NCBI RefSeq assembly: GCF_024199795.1
Contig: NZ_JANADK010000001.1
Location: 3,844,001 to 3,908,000 of the forward strand
Direction: 5' to 3'
DNA: 64,000 nucleotides
From: Bradyrhizobium sp. CCGB01
Lineage (GTDB): Bacteria; Pseudomonadota; Alphaproteobacteria; Rhizobiales; Xanthobacteraceae
Shown: positions 15,823 through 24,196 of the stretch, in pieces
Layout: each line of letters starts with the position of its first letter
Numbering within the stretch: position 1 is the stretch's first letter
The notes under the pieces: generated by a model
The model's input: only the letters and a program-made list of their open reading frames with translations
Database searches by the model: none
Told to the model about the DNA's origin: nothing
Made by a program: the position numbers and the translations under genes

Positions 15823-15851
15823 TTGACAATGCGACGGACAGTTACTTAGAC
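15823..15851 (+). promoter_or_regulatory. Candidate promoter of the amide operon
   Basis: A perfect TTGACA at 15823-15828 is followed after 17 bp by TTAGAC at 15846-15851, a weak -10. It would start a leader of about 260 nt that reads through a small hairpin (ACAGG/CCTGT, 15861-15874) and the terminator at 15979-16018. The weak -10 limits confidence. Confidence 0.35.
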
Positions 15852-15978
15852 TTTCCTCCTACAGGGCCTCCTGTCGAACCTCGCGTGCGCCGATCTGGCC
15901 GATGACGTCCAGCTCTTTGTACTAAGTGCTTCGTTCGATGTCGGACCCTAAGCGATAGTTCATAGCCGCGGCATTTGA

Positions 15979-16018
15979 GCCATTCGTCACCTCATTCGGG
16001 AGGGACGGGTGGCTTTTT
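15979..16018 (+). terminator. Leader intrinsic terminator, probable AmiR antitermination target
   Basis: A 10-bp stem (15979-15988 with 16004-16013, including two G-U pairs) is extended by CTC/GAG (15991-15993 with 16000-16002), has a six-base ATTCGG loop, and is followed by TTTTT at 16014-16018. It lies about 100 bp before the amidase ATG at 16121 inside the transcribed leader, not at an operon end. A short competing hairpin with a six-base loop (GGC-ATTTGA-GCC, 15970-15981) shares the terminator's 5' arm. Its loop has A at position 1 but not the G at position 4 described for ANTAR targets. Confidence 0.65.
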
Positions 16019-16120
16019 GCGTTTGCCGCCAGGGAAGCTGGCAATGCGACCGCGTCGCCAGAACGTTGACGCATGCGCGGGGACGACCGCGTGTCACGTC
16101 GAGTGGGAGGATGAAGAACA

Positions 16121-17521
16121 ATGGCAGCAGCAGATTTCCACTATCTGGGACTCGTCGAGGTCGGGCGGAAGATCCAGGCGAAGCAGCTGTCGCCGGTCGA
16201 AGCGACCAAAGCGATGCTCGGGCGGATCGAGAAGCTCGACGGCAAGCTCAAGAGTTTTGCGCATGTGATGGCTGACTCGGCGCTCGCTGATGCCGCCACG
16301 GCCGAGAAGGAGATCGCTTCCGGCAAGATCAGGGGGCTGCTTCACGGTGTGCCGGTGGCGGTCAAGGATCTCTGCTGGGCCAAGGGCGCGCCGGCGGCCC
16401 ATGGTATGACCATTCATCGCGATTTCCGTCCCACCGAGGACGCAACGGTCGTTGCGCGGCTGAAGGATGCCGGTGCAATCATCCTCGGCAAGCTGCAGCA
16501 GACCGAGGGCGCCTACGCAGACCACCATCCGAAGATCGATCCGCCCAAGAACCCGTGGAACGCGGATCTCTGGCCCGGCGCGTCGTCGAGCGGTTCCGGC
16601 GTCGCGACCGCGGCGGGCCTCTGCTTCGGTTCGCTCGGCACCGATACCGGCGGATCAATCCGCTTTCCGTCCGCGGCCAACGGCGTCACCGGGCTCAAGC
16701 CGACCTGGGGACGTGTCAGTCGCTACGGCGCGTTCGAGCTTGCGGCGACGCTGGATCACATCGGCCCGATGGCGCGGAGCGCGGTCGATTGCGGCGCCAT
16801 CCTCGGCGTCATCGCGGGACAGGATCCCAGGGACACGACGTCGGTGCCGCTGGCCGTCCCCGACTATCTCGCGGGTCTATCCGGCGACCTGCGTGGCGTG
16901 ACAATCGGCGTCGACCGGCGCTGGACCAGCGAAGGCACTGACGGTGACGCGGCCAAGGTGCTGACCGAGGGACTGCGTGTGGCGGCCGATCTTGGCGCGA
17001 AGATCAAGGAGATCACGTTCCCCGACACCAAGGCGGTTGTCGACGACTGGTTCCCGCTTTGCGGCATCGAGGTCGCCGTTGCGCACGAGGACACCTATCC
17101 GGCGCGCAAGGACGAGTACGGCCCTGCGCTCGCGGGCTTGCTCGATCTCGGGCGGCAGCAGTCCGGTATGGACTACCAGAAGATCGTGCTGCGGCGCGAG
17201 GCGTTCCGCGGCGCAGTGCGTGTGCTGTTCGAGACCGTCGATCTCATCGCGGTCCCGGCCCAGGCGTTCGCCGCGCCCACGCTTGCCAAGATGGCGGCAC
17301 TTGGTGAGGACGCCTCGCTGATTGGCGGATTGCTCCGCTTCACGTGCCCGTTCGACATGACGGGAAGCCCGACCGTAACGCTTCCCGGCGGCTTCGCGGC
17401 GAATGGCGGTCCGGTCGGCTTCCAGTTCGTCGGGCGTCATTTCGACGAGGCCGGCCTGGTTCGCGCGGGCGATGCGTTCCAGCGCGTCACCGACTGGCAC
17501 AAACGTCATCCCGGGATCTGA
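16121..17521 (+). CDS. Amidase, amidase-signature (AS) family, first copy
   Basis: 466 residues, full length for the family. The Ser-cisSer-Lys catalytic triad is visible: Lys82 (VAVKDLC), cis-Ser155 (GASSSGSG) and nucleophile Ser179 (TDTGGSIRFP), with the 24-residue Ser-Ser spacing of AS enzymes. It hydrolyses an amide to acid and ammonia; the substrate is unknown. The start is ATG 16121 with GGAGG at 16106-16110; an ATG directly after that site is out of frame. It is the first gene of the AmiR-controlled operon, and a paralogue at 24197 keeps the three catalytic residues at identical positions. Confidence 0.9.
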   Translation: MAAADFHYLGLVEVGRKIQAKQLSPVEATKAMLGRIEKLDGKLKSFAHVMADSALADAATAEKEIASGKIRGLLHGVPVAVKDLCWAKGAPAAHGMTIHRDFRPTEDATVVARLKDAGAIILGKLQQTEGAYADHHPKIDPPKNPWNADLWPGASSSGSGVATAAGLCFGSLGTDTGGSIRFPSAANGVTGLKPTWGRVSRYGAFELAATLDHIGPMARSAVDCGAILGVIAGQDPRDTTSVPLAVPDYLAGLSGDLRGVTIGVDRRWTSEGTDGDAAKVLTEGLRVAADLGAKIKEITFPDTKAVVDDWFPLCGIEVAVAHEDTYPARKDEYGPALAGLLDLGRQQSGMDYQKIVLRREAFRGAVRVLFETVDLIAVPAQAFAAPTLAKMAALGEDASLIGGLLRFTCPFDMTGSPTVTLPGGFAANGGPVGFQFVGRHFDEAGLVRAGDAFQRVTDWHKRHPGI

Positions 17522-17538
17522 GTTGAGGAGACATTCGT

Positions 17539-18537
17539 ATGTCTGCAGAAGACTGGTTGAAGAACTCCATCATGGCCAAGCGCGCAGTCGCAAAGGGTGC
17601 GACGGGCGCGACGCATAGTCTGACCATCGAGCAACAGGGCGGCTTCCACTACGTCTACGGTCCCTATGCCAAGCCGACCCTGTCGATCGACCCGGGCGGG
17701 GTGGTCGTCGTCGAGACGGAAGACGCCTTCGGCGGTGTGCTCACCAAGGAGAGCGACAGCCCCACGGCCAAGCTGAACTTCCCCTATCTCAACCCGCAAT
17801 GCGGACCGATCGCCGTCAAGGGCGCCAAGAAGGGCGATTGCCTTGCGATCTATATCCGCGATGTCGAGACGCGGGGTGAACAGCCGGCCGGAACGACCTG
17901 CATCATTCCGGAGTTCGGCGGGCTGGTTGGAACAAGCTCGACCGCGCTGCTCAATCCGCCGCTGCCCGAGCGCGTGAAGAAGCTGCATGTCGACAGGAAC
18001 GGCGTGCGCTGGAACGACAAGATCACGCTGCCCTACGAGCCGTTCATCGGCACCATCGGCGTCTCGCCGGAGATCGAGGCGATCTCGTCACTGCAGCCGG
18101 ACTATCACGGCGGCAACATGGATCTGCCCGACGTCGCTCCCGGCGCGATCATCTATTTCCCGGTGCACACCGACGGCGGGATGCTCTACGTCGGCGACTG
18201 CCATGCGACGCAAGGCGACGGCGAGCTATCCGGCGTGGCGATGGAGCAGCGCGCGACCGTCACGCTGCAGGTCGACCTGATCAAGAACTGGAGCTTCGCA
18301 TGGCCGCGGCTCGAGACGAAGGACTTCATCATGACGATCGGCAGCGCGCGTCCGCTCGAGGACGCGGCGCGCATCGCCTATCGCGAGCTCGTGCGGTGGA
18401 TGGCGGCCGATTACGGCTTCGACGAGATCGACGCCTACATGCTGCTCAGCCAGGCCGGCCGCATGCGGCTCGGAAACATGGTCGACCCCAAATACACGAT
18501 GGGGGCATCGATCCTGAAGAATTACCTCAAGCCATGA
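17539..18537 (+). CDS. Acetamidase/formamidase family protein
   Basis: 332 residues of the FmdA/AmdA family, which hydrolyses formamide or acetamide to ammonia and the acid and is unrelated to AS amidases. Recognisable blocks are PTLSIDPGGVVVVET near the N-terminus, the EFGG and IPYEPF/GTIGVSPE regions in the middle and GDCHATQGDGELSGVAME near residue 215. It follows the first amidase by 17 bp and precedes the importer genes. With two AS amidases it gives the operon three amide hydrolases of two families. Formamide, acetamide or another short amide is a reasonable substrate guess. Confidence 0.88.
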   Translation: MSAEDWLKNSIMAKRAVAKGATGATHSLTIEQQGGFHYVYGPYAKPTLSIDPGGVVVVETEDAFGGVLTKESDSPTAKLNFPYLNPQCGPIAVKGAKKGDCLAIYIRDVETRGEQPAGTTCIIPEFGGLVGTSSTALLNPPLPERVKKLHVDRNGVRWNDKITLPYEPFIGTIGVSPEIEAISSLQPDYHGGNMDLPDVAPGAIIYFPVHTDGGMLYVGDCHATQGDGELSGVAMEQRATVTLQVDLIKNWSFAWPRLETKDFIMTIGSARPLEDAARIAYRELVRWMAADYGFDEIDAYMLLSQAGRMRLGNMVDPKYTMGASILKNYLKP

Positions 18538-18571
18538 CATCCAGCCGCTTTCAGAAACAGGGGATATCACG

Positions 18572-19813
18572 ATGAATTCGGGACGTAAGTTCGGTATCGT
18601 CTTGCTCGGCGCCATGCTCGGTACAGCGGCGGCGATGAGTGCTGCTCGGGCAGCGGAACCACCGTTGAAGGTGGGTCTGCTCGAGGACGTGTCAGGCGAC
18701 CTCGCCTTCATGGGCATGCCGAAGCTGCACGGCTCTCAGCTCGCTGTCGAGGAGATCAACAAGAGCGGCGGCATTCTCGGGCGACAGATCGAGCTGATCC
18801 ATCTCGATCCGCAGGGCGACAACGCGCGCTATCAGGAATTCGGCCGCCGCCTGCTCAATCGCGACAAGGTCGACGTGCTTATCGGCGGCATCACCTCGGC
18901 CTCACGCGAGGCGCTGCGTCCGATCGTAGATCGCACCTCGACGCCGTACTTCTACACCAACCAGTACGAAGGCGGCGTCTGCGACGCCAGCATGATCAGC
19001 ATGGGCGCGGTGCCCGAGCAGCAGTTCTCGACGCTGATTCCGTGGATGGTCGAAAAGTTCGGCAAGAAAGTCTACGTCATCGCCGCCGACTACAATTTCG
19101 GTCAGATCTCGGCCGAGTGGAACCGCAAGATCATGAAAGATCTCGGCGGCGAGGTCGTGGGCGAGGAGTTCATTCCGCTCGGCGTGTCGCAGTTTGCGCA
19201 GACCATCCAGAACATCCAGAAGGCAAAGCCGGACTGGTTGCTCACGATCAATGTCGGTGCGGCCCAGGACTCGTTCTTCGAGCAGGCGGCGGCAGCCAAC
19301 CTCAATCTGCCGATGGGGTCTTCGATCAAGGTCATGCTCGGCTTCGAGCACAAGCGGTTCAAGCCGCCGGCGCTCAACAACATGCACGCGACCGCCAACT
19401 GGTTCGAGGAGATCGACACACCTGAGGCCACCGAGTTCAAGAAGCGCTGGCACGCGAAATTCCCCGACGAACTCTACATCAACGACATGGGGTATAACGC
19501 CTACAACGCGCTCTACATGTACAAGGCGCTGGTCGAGAAGGCGAAGTCGATCAAGCTCGACGACATGCGGAAAGTGATCGCGACCGGAGATGCCTGCATC
19601 GATGCTCCCGAAGGGAAGGTCTGCATCGATCCGAAGAGCCAGCACACCTCGCATCGCATGCGCCTGATCTCGGTCGGTCCGAAGCACGAGGTGAAGGTCG
19701 AGAAAGACTACGGGGTGATCCAGCCCTACTGGCTTGGCGAGATCGGTTGTGATCTCACCAAGAAGAACGACAAGGATCAGTACACGCCAAGCCATCTCCC
19801 GAAGAAGTCGTGA
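18572..19813 (+). CDS. ABC transporter substrate-binding protein, amide/urea/branched-chain type
   Basis: 413 residues with a clear signal peptide ending near ARA at residue 26, then the type 1 periplasmic-binding fold (LKVGLLEDVSGDLAFMG). It delivers substrate in the periplasm to the LivH/LivM-type permeases encoded just downstream. It resembles AmiC in fold, but the signal peptide marks it as the transport component. Given the operon, the ligand is probably a short amide or urea-like compound. The ATG has a GGGGATA-type upstream sequence and is 34 bp from the acetamidase stop. Confidence 0.88.
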   Translation: MNSGRKFGIVLLGAMLGTAAAMSAARAAEPPLKVGLLEDVSGDLAFMGMPKLHGSQLAVEEINKSGGILGRQIELIHLDPQGDNARYQEFGRRLLNRDKVDVLIGGITSASREALRPIVDRTSTPYFYTNQYEGGVCDASMISMGAVPEQQFSTLIPWMVEKFGKKVYVIAADYNFGQISAEWNRKIMKDLGGEVVGEEFIPLGVSQFAQTIQNIQKAKPDWLLTINVGAAQDSFFEQAAAANLNLPMGSSIKVMLGFEHKRFKPPALNNMHATANWFEEIDTPEATEFKKRWHAKFPDELYINDMGYNAYNALYMYKALVEKAKSIKLDDMRKVIATGDACIDAPEGKVCIDPKSQHTSHRMRLISVGPKHEVKVEKDYGVIQPYWLGEIGCDLTKKNDKDQYTPSHLPKKS

Positions 19814-19911
19814 CGTCGGGCGGGCACGGATCTTGCTCGTGTTGAGTGTCTCGACTTCGAACAAAACCGGTGCCGCAACGATGCGGCGCCGGGATCGGCA
19901 AGGGGATCAAG

Positions 19912-20778
19912 ATGTCGGCTGAAGTGTTCTCGGTATTCTATCAGTTCGCCGACGTGTTTGCGTTCCTCATTCTTTCGGCCGCGGGCCTCGCCATCGTGTT
20001 CGGCATGATGGGCGTCATCAACATGGCGCATGGCGAGTTCATCATGTGTGGCGCCTATGTGACGGTCGGCTTGGTGAATTTGGGCGTGCCGCTCGCAATC
20101 GCCCAGATACTCGCCGCGTTGACGGCGGGGCTCATCGGTGTCCTCGTCGAATTCCTGGTCGTGCGTCGCTTCTACAAGCGGCCTCTGGATTCCCTGCTCG
20201 CGACCTGGGGCCTCAGCCTCATCGTGACGCAATCGATGCTCCTGATCGTCGGGTCTGCCGTACGAGGAATCGGCACGCCCGAGGGAAGCTTCGCAATCGG
20301 CGGCTATACGTTTTCGACCTATCGTCTGGTGCTGTTCGGTTGCGCGGTGGCCGTGCTGGCCGGTCTCTACATCATCTTCATGAAGACGCGTTTCGGCGTG
20401 ATCGCCCGTGCGACAATGCAGAACGCCGCGATGGCGAAGGCGCTGGGCGCACGCACCGGCCGCATCTATGCGATCAGCTTCGGGATCGGCACCGGCCTCG
20501 CCGGGCTTTGCGGGGCGCTGTACGCGCCGACCATGACGCTGATCCCGACCATGGGCGCCACCTTCGTGGTCGAAAGCTTCGTCACGGTCGTGATCGGAGG
20601 GGCGAACGTGCTGCTCGGAACGGCGCCGGCCGCTGTGTTCCTGGCGATGATCCGGATGGCGTTGAATGCGAGCTACGGCCAGATCATCGGACAGATCGGA
20701 ATGCTGGTCGCCGTCATCCTGATCATTCGGGTGTTGCCCGAGGGGCTGTCCAGCGTGCTGGTTCGTCGTGGGCGCTAA
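19912..20778 (+). CDS. Branched-chain-type ABC permease, LivH-like
   Basis: 288 residues, highly hydrophobic, with the LivH-type segments GLAIVFGMMGVINMAHGEF near the N-terminus and GLSLIVTQSMLLI in the middle. It forms the inner-membrane channel with the LivM-like protein that follows. The start is ATG 19912, preceded by an AAGGGGATCAAG site; an in-frame upstream start at 19846 would add 22 non-hydrophobic residues and is less likely. It is separated by 98 bp from the binding-protein gene, with no terminator seen in the gap. Confidence 0.87.
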   Translation: MSAEVFSVFYQFADVFAFLILSAAGLAIVFGMMGVINMAHGEFIMCGAYVTVGLVNLGVPLAIAQILAALTAGLIGVLVEFLVVRRFYKRPLDSLLATWGLSLIVTQSMLLIVGSAVRGIGTPEGSFAIGGYTFSTYRLVLFGCAVAVLAGLYIIFMKTRFGVIARATMQNAAMAKALGARTGRIYAISFGIGTGLAGLCGALYAPTMTLIPTMGATFVVESFVTVVIGGANVLLGTAPAAVFLAMIRMALNASYGQIIGQIGMLVAVILIIRVLPEGLSSVLVRRGR

Positions 20779-20784
20779 AGGGGA

Positions 20785-21864
20785 ATGTTGATGTTCAAGC
20801 TGCTGGAAGGCCCACAGACGCTCGGACGCGGCAAGTTGTTCTGGTCGTGCTTCGTCGCCGTGCTGGCAGGCGCGCTGGCCTATCCGCTGTTCGCCGATTC
20901 CTACGACGTCGGCAATTTCGCCTACTTCCTGATCTGGATCTTCATGGCGCTCGGCCTCTGCCTGATGTGGGGCTATGGCGGCATGCTGTCGTTCGGTCAG
21001 ACCTTGTTCTTCGGCATCGCCGGTTACGGTTACGGCGTGCTCGCGATCAACATGGGCGGCGGCACCGCCACGATCGCGGCGCTTGTACTCTCTGTGTTTA
21101 TCGCGATGGTCGCGGCTGGCATCCTCGGCTACTTCATGATCTGGGGCGGCATCAACGGTATCTTCTTCGGCATCGTGACACTGTCCGCAACGCTGGTGCT
21201 GGCCTTCTTTCTGGGCCAGACCGCGGGGCCTGAATGGCACATCGGCCCGGCCCGGCTGAACGGGTTCAACGGCATGAAGGGCATGGACCCGTTGACGGTC
21301 GGCGACTTCTATATCGAGGGCTCGGCGCTCTATTACGTCATGGTCGCGCTGATCGTGATCGTCTATCTCGCGCTGCGCATGCTGGTGAATTCGGGGATCG
21401 GCAACGTCATCGTAGCGACGCGGGAAAACCCGCAGCGCGCCGAGATGCTGGGTTACGACGTCAGGAAATACCAACTGCTTACCTTCGTGATCGGAAGTGG
21501 TCTCGCGGGTCTCAGCGGCGCCCTGTACACGTCGTGGGGCCAGTTTATCACCCCGTCCAGCATTGGCTTGCCGGCCGCTGCAATGCCGATCGTGTGGGTG
21601 GCCTTCTCCGGACGCAGCGATTTGACTGCGACGCTGATCGGGTCGTTCCTGCTGCTGTTCGGCTTCCAGACCATCACGGTCTACAGCCAACAGGCCGCAC
21701 TGGTGCTGATGGGGGCGCTGCTCCTCGCCACGGTGATGCTCGCGCCGCAAGGCTTTGTGCTCGGCATCGGCAAGCTCGTTGCGGACTGGTGGAGCGGCCG
21801 CCGGCGGCGCGATGACGGTGCCGTCATGGCGGAGGCTGGCCGCTTGCAGTCGGAAGAGTCCTGA
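20785..21864 (+). CDS. Branched-chain-type ABC permease, LivM-like
   Basis: 359 residues with about nine hydrophobic segments and the LivM hallmark LMWGYGGMLSFGQTLFFGIAG near residue 70. The C-terminus is an Arg-rich cytoplasmic tail. Starts at 20785 and 20791 are both in frame (ATG TTG ATG), with AAAGGGG just upstream. It is six bases from the LivH-like gene and 2 bp before the ATPase gene, so the importer genes are tightly coupled. Confidence 0.87.
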   Translation: MLMFKLLEGPQTLGRGKLFWSCFVAVLAGALAYPLFADSYDVGNFAYFLIWIFMALGLCLMWGYGGMLSFGQTLFFGIAGYGYGVLAINMGGGTATIAALVLSVFIAMVAAGILGYFMIWGGINGIFFGIVTLSATLVLAFFLGQTAGPEWHIGPARLNGFNGMKGMDPLTVGDFYIEGSALYYVMVALIVIVYLALRMLVNSGIGNVIVATRENPQRAEMLGYDVRKYQLLTFVIGSGLAGLSGALYTSWGQFITPSSIGLPAAAMPIVWVAFSGRSDLTATLIGSFLLLFGFQTITVYSQQAALVLMGALLLATVMLAPQGFVLGIGKLVADWWSGRRRRDDGAVMAEAGRLQSEES

Positions 21865-21866
21865 TC

Positions 21867-22586
21867 ATGACGCTGGTCGAAGTCAAAGGCGTATCCAAGC
21901 GGTTTGGCGGATTGACTGCCGTCTCCGATGTCGACCTTGCGGTCAACGCGGGCGAGGTCCACTGCCTGATCGGTCCCAACGGCGCCGGCAAGAGCACACT
22001 GTTCAAGCTGATCGTGGGTCTTTATCCGCCGACCCAGGGCAGCATCCTGTTCGACACCGTCGACATCACGGCCGAGCGTCCATACGCGCGCGTGCAGCGG
22101 GGCATGAGCATCAAGATGCAGGCTCCGAGCGTGTTCAAGGAGCTGCCGGTCCGGCAGAACATCCAGATTGCGCTCCAGGAGCGACTGTCCGGCGCGGAAC
22201 GCATCGCCGAAGAGGATCGCCTGCTGACACTGCTCAACCTCGGCCCGGACAGCGAGAAGCTCGCGGGTGCGCTGTCGCATGGCCAGCAGCAATGGCTCGA
22301 GATCGGGATGGCGCTGGCGCTGAAGCCTCAGCTCCTGCTGCTGGACGAGCCGACCGCCGGGATGTCACCGGAGGAAACCTTCAAGACCGGCGAGCTGATC
22401 AAGTCGTTCAATGCCGAAGGCATGACGGTGCTTGTCGTCGAGCACGATATGGCCTTTGTGCGCCAGGTCGCCCAACGCGTCACGGTACTGCATCTCGGCA
22501 AGATATTTGCGCGCGGCAATCTCGAAAGCATCTTGCAGGACGAAAAGGTCGCGGAAATTTACCTCGGTAAGGCCCATGCTCACTAA
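21867..22586 (+). CDS. Branched-chain-type ABC ATPase, LivG-like
   Basis: 239 residues. Walker A is GPNGAGKST (about residues 36-44), the signature is LSHGQQQWLEIGMAL, Walker B is LLLLDEPTAGM, and the switch His lies in VVEHDMAFV. It powers the amide-type importer. The end overlaps the start of the second ATPase gene by 11 bp. The signature LSHGQ replaces the usual LSGGQ, as is common in urea/amide-type importers (UrtD-like). Confidence 0.88.
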   Translation: MTLVEVKGVSKRFGGLTAVSDVDLAVNAGEVHCLIGPNGAGKSTLFKLIVGLYPPTQGSILFDTVDITAERPYARVQRGMSIKMQAPSVFKELPVRQNIQIALQERLSGAERIAEEDRLLTLLNLGPDSEKLAGALSHGQQQWLEIGMALALKPQLLLLDEPTAGMSPEETFKTGELIKSFNAEGMTVLVVEHDMAFVRQVAQRVTVLHLGKIFARGNLESILQDEKVAEIYLGKAHAH

Positions 22587-23301
22587 GCCCACGCCCACTG
22601 ACCGGATTCTTCGCGTCTCGGACTTATGGGCGGGATACGGCGCGACGCCTATCCTGCAGGGGGTCACCATGTCGGTCTCGCGCGGCGAGATCGTCGGCGT
22701 GATCGGCCGTAACGGTGTCGGCAAGTCGACCCTGATGCGGTGCCTGATCGGACTGCTGCAGACATGGCGCGGCACGATCAGCTTCATGGAGCAGGACGTC
22801 ACAAAGCTCGAAGCCGACGCGCGGGCGAGGGCGGGTTTTGGCTACATTCCACAGGGACGCGACGTCTTTCCGCAGATGACGGTCGAGGAAAACCTGCAGG
22901 TCGGCGAGTTGATCGGCGGTCCCGGCGGCAAGAAGCTGCCGGAGCTCGTCTATGAGTATTTTCCGCGGCTGAAGGAACGTCGGCGGCAGGCCGCGGGCAC
23001 CATGTCGGGCGGCGAGCAGCAGCAGCTCGCCATAGGCCGCGCGCTGATCGGCAATCCGTCCTTGATGATCCTGGACGAGCCGTCCGAGGGCATCCAGCCC
23101 TCGATCGTCCAGCACATCTGCGAGGCGCTGAGGTCGTTCCGGAACGAGCTTGGGACCACGATCATCTTCGTCGAGCAGAATCTCGACACGATCCTGGCGA
23201 TCGCCGAGCGATGTTACATCATGGAGAAGGGCAGGATCACGCAGTCACTGGCGGGAGGCGAGGTCAACGAGGACAATGTCCGCGAGCAGCTCCTGCTCTG
23301 A
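22576..23301 (+). CDS. Branched-chain-type ABC ATPase, LivF-like
   Basis: 241 residues. Walker A is GRNGVGKST, the signature is MSGGEQQQLAIGRAL, Walker B is MILDEPSEGIQPS, and the switch region is FVEQNLDTI. It is the second nucleotide-binding subunit of the importer. The ATG at 22576 overlaps the LivG-like gene, implying translational coupling. The EGIQPS motif after Walker B is the form seen in urea/amide-type (UrtE-like) ATPases. Confidence 0.88.
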   Translation: MLTKPTPTDRILRVSDLWAGYGATPILQGVTMSVSRGEIVGVIGRNGVGKSTLMRCLIGLLQTWRGTISFMEQDVTKLEADARARAGFGYIPQGRDVFPQMTVEENLQVGELIGGPGGKKLPELVYEYFPRLKERRRQAAGTMSGGEQQQLAIGRALIGNPSLMILDEPSEGIQPSIVQHICEALRSFRNELGTTIIFVEQNLDTILAIAERCYIMEKGRITQSLAGGEVNEDNVREQLLL

Positions 23302-23348
23302 ACGGCCGCATGGCATGTCTCTATGTCGTCAACAGGGAGGGAATGGAC

Positions 23349-24110
23349 ATGGATCTGGGACTTAAGGGAGCAAAGGTTCTCGTCACCGGCAGCACCAAGG
23401 GCATCGGCAGGGCGATCGCCGACACCTTCGCGGCCGAAGGCGCCAATGTCGGCATCTGCGCGCGCAACCAGGCCGACGTCGACGCCGCGGTCACTGCGAT
23501 CAAGGCGAAAGGCGTCGCCGCATTTGGCAGTTCGGTCGACGTCTCCAACGGTCCGGCGCTCAAGGCCTGGGTGGAGGACATGGCGTCCAAGCTTGGCGGC
23601 ATCGACATTGTCGTCGCCAATGTCAGCGCCTTGTCAATCGGGCAGGACGAGGAGAGCTGGGAGAAGGAATTCTCCACCGACATGATGGGCACGGTGCGGC
23701 TGGTCAATGCGGCGATGCCCTATCTGGAGAAGAGCAAGGCCGCCGCCATCGTCACCATCTCAAGCGTGTCGGGGCGCGAGGTCGATTTCGCCAGCGGCCC
23801 CTACGGCACGTTCAAGGCGGCGATCATCCACTACACGCAGGGGCTCGCGTTCCAGCTTGCCGGTAAAGGCATCCGCGCCAATTCGGTATCACCGGGCAAC
23901 ACCTATTTCGAGGGCGGTGTCTGGCATCAGATCAAGGACGGCAATCCCGAGCTGTACAAGACCGCGCTGGCGCTCAACCCGACCGGCCGCATGGGCACAC
24001 CGCAGGAAATGGCGAATGGTGCGGTGTTCCTTGCCAGCAAGGCGGCGAGCTTCATCACCGGGACCAACCTCGTGGTCGATGGTGCCCTCACGCGAGGAGT
24101 GCAGTTCTAG
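23349..24110 (+). CDS. Short-chain dehydrogenase/reductase (SDR)
   Basis: 253 residues of the classical SDR fold: nucleotide-binding TGSTKGIG near residue 14, a VANVSA strand in place of NNAG, catalytic Ser in TISSVSG and YxxxK as YGTFK, and a C-terminal GTNLVVDGAL. The best ribosome-binding site, GGGAGG at 23335-23340, favours ATG 23349 over ATG 23343. Its substrate is unknown. Its place between the importer and the second amidase suggests it acts on the alcohol or carbonyl part released from the imported amide. Confidence 0.82.
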   Translation: MDLGLKGAKVLVTGSTKGIGRAIADTFAAEGANVGICARNQADVDAAVTAIKAKGVAAFGSSVDVSNGPALKAWVEDMASKLGGIDIVVANVSALSIGQDEESWEKEFSTDMMGTVRLVNAAMPYLEKSKAAAIVTISSVSGREVDFASGPYGTFKAAIIHYTQGLAFQLAGKGIRANSVSPGNTYFEGGVWHQIKDGNPELYKTALALNPTGRMGTPQEMANGAVFLASKAASFITGTNLVVDGALTRGVQF

Positions 24111-24196
24111 GCGCTTCTCGAGCAGCGCAGTCACGAGACCGGGCCGTCAGGGGTGCCGGTGTGCGAAGCCGTTTCCGACAACAACGGGGCTGTCAG

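Noticed and set aside
18902..19864. Minus-strand frame of 320 codons antisense to the ABC binding protein
   Set aside because: It overlaps a strongly supported gene with signal peptide and operon context; no domain on the antisense strand.
19777..21750. Minus-strand frame of 657 codons across the LivH/LivM-like permeases
   Set aside because: The translation is His/Gln/Arg/Asp-rich, the usual mirror image of hydrophobic permease codons; the sense strand encodes clear permeases.
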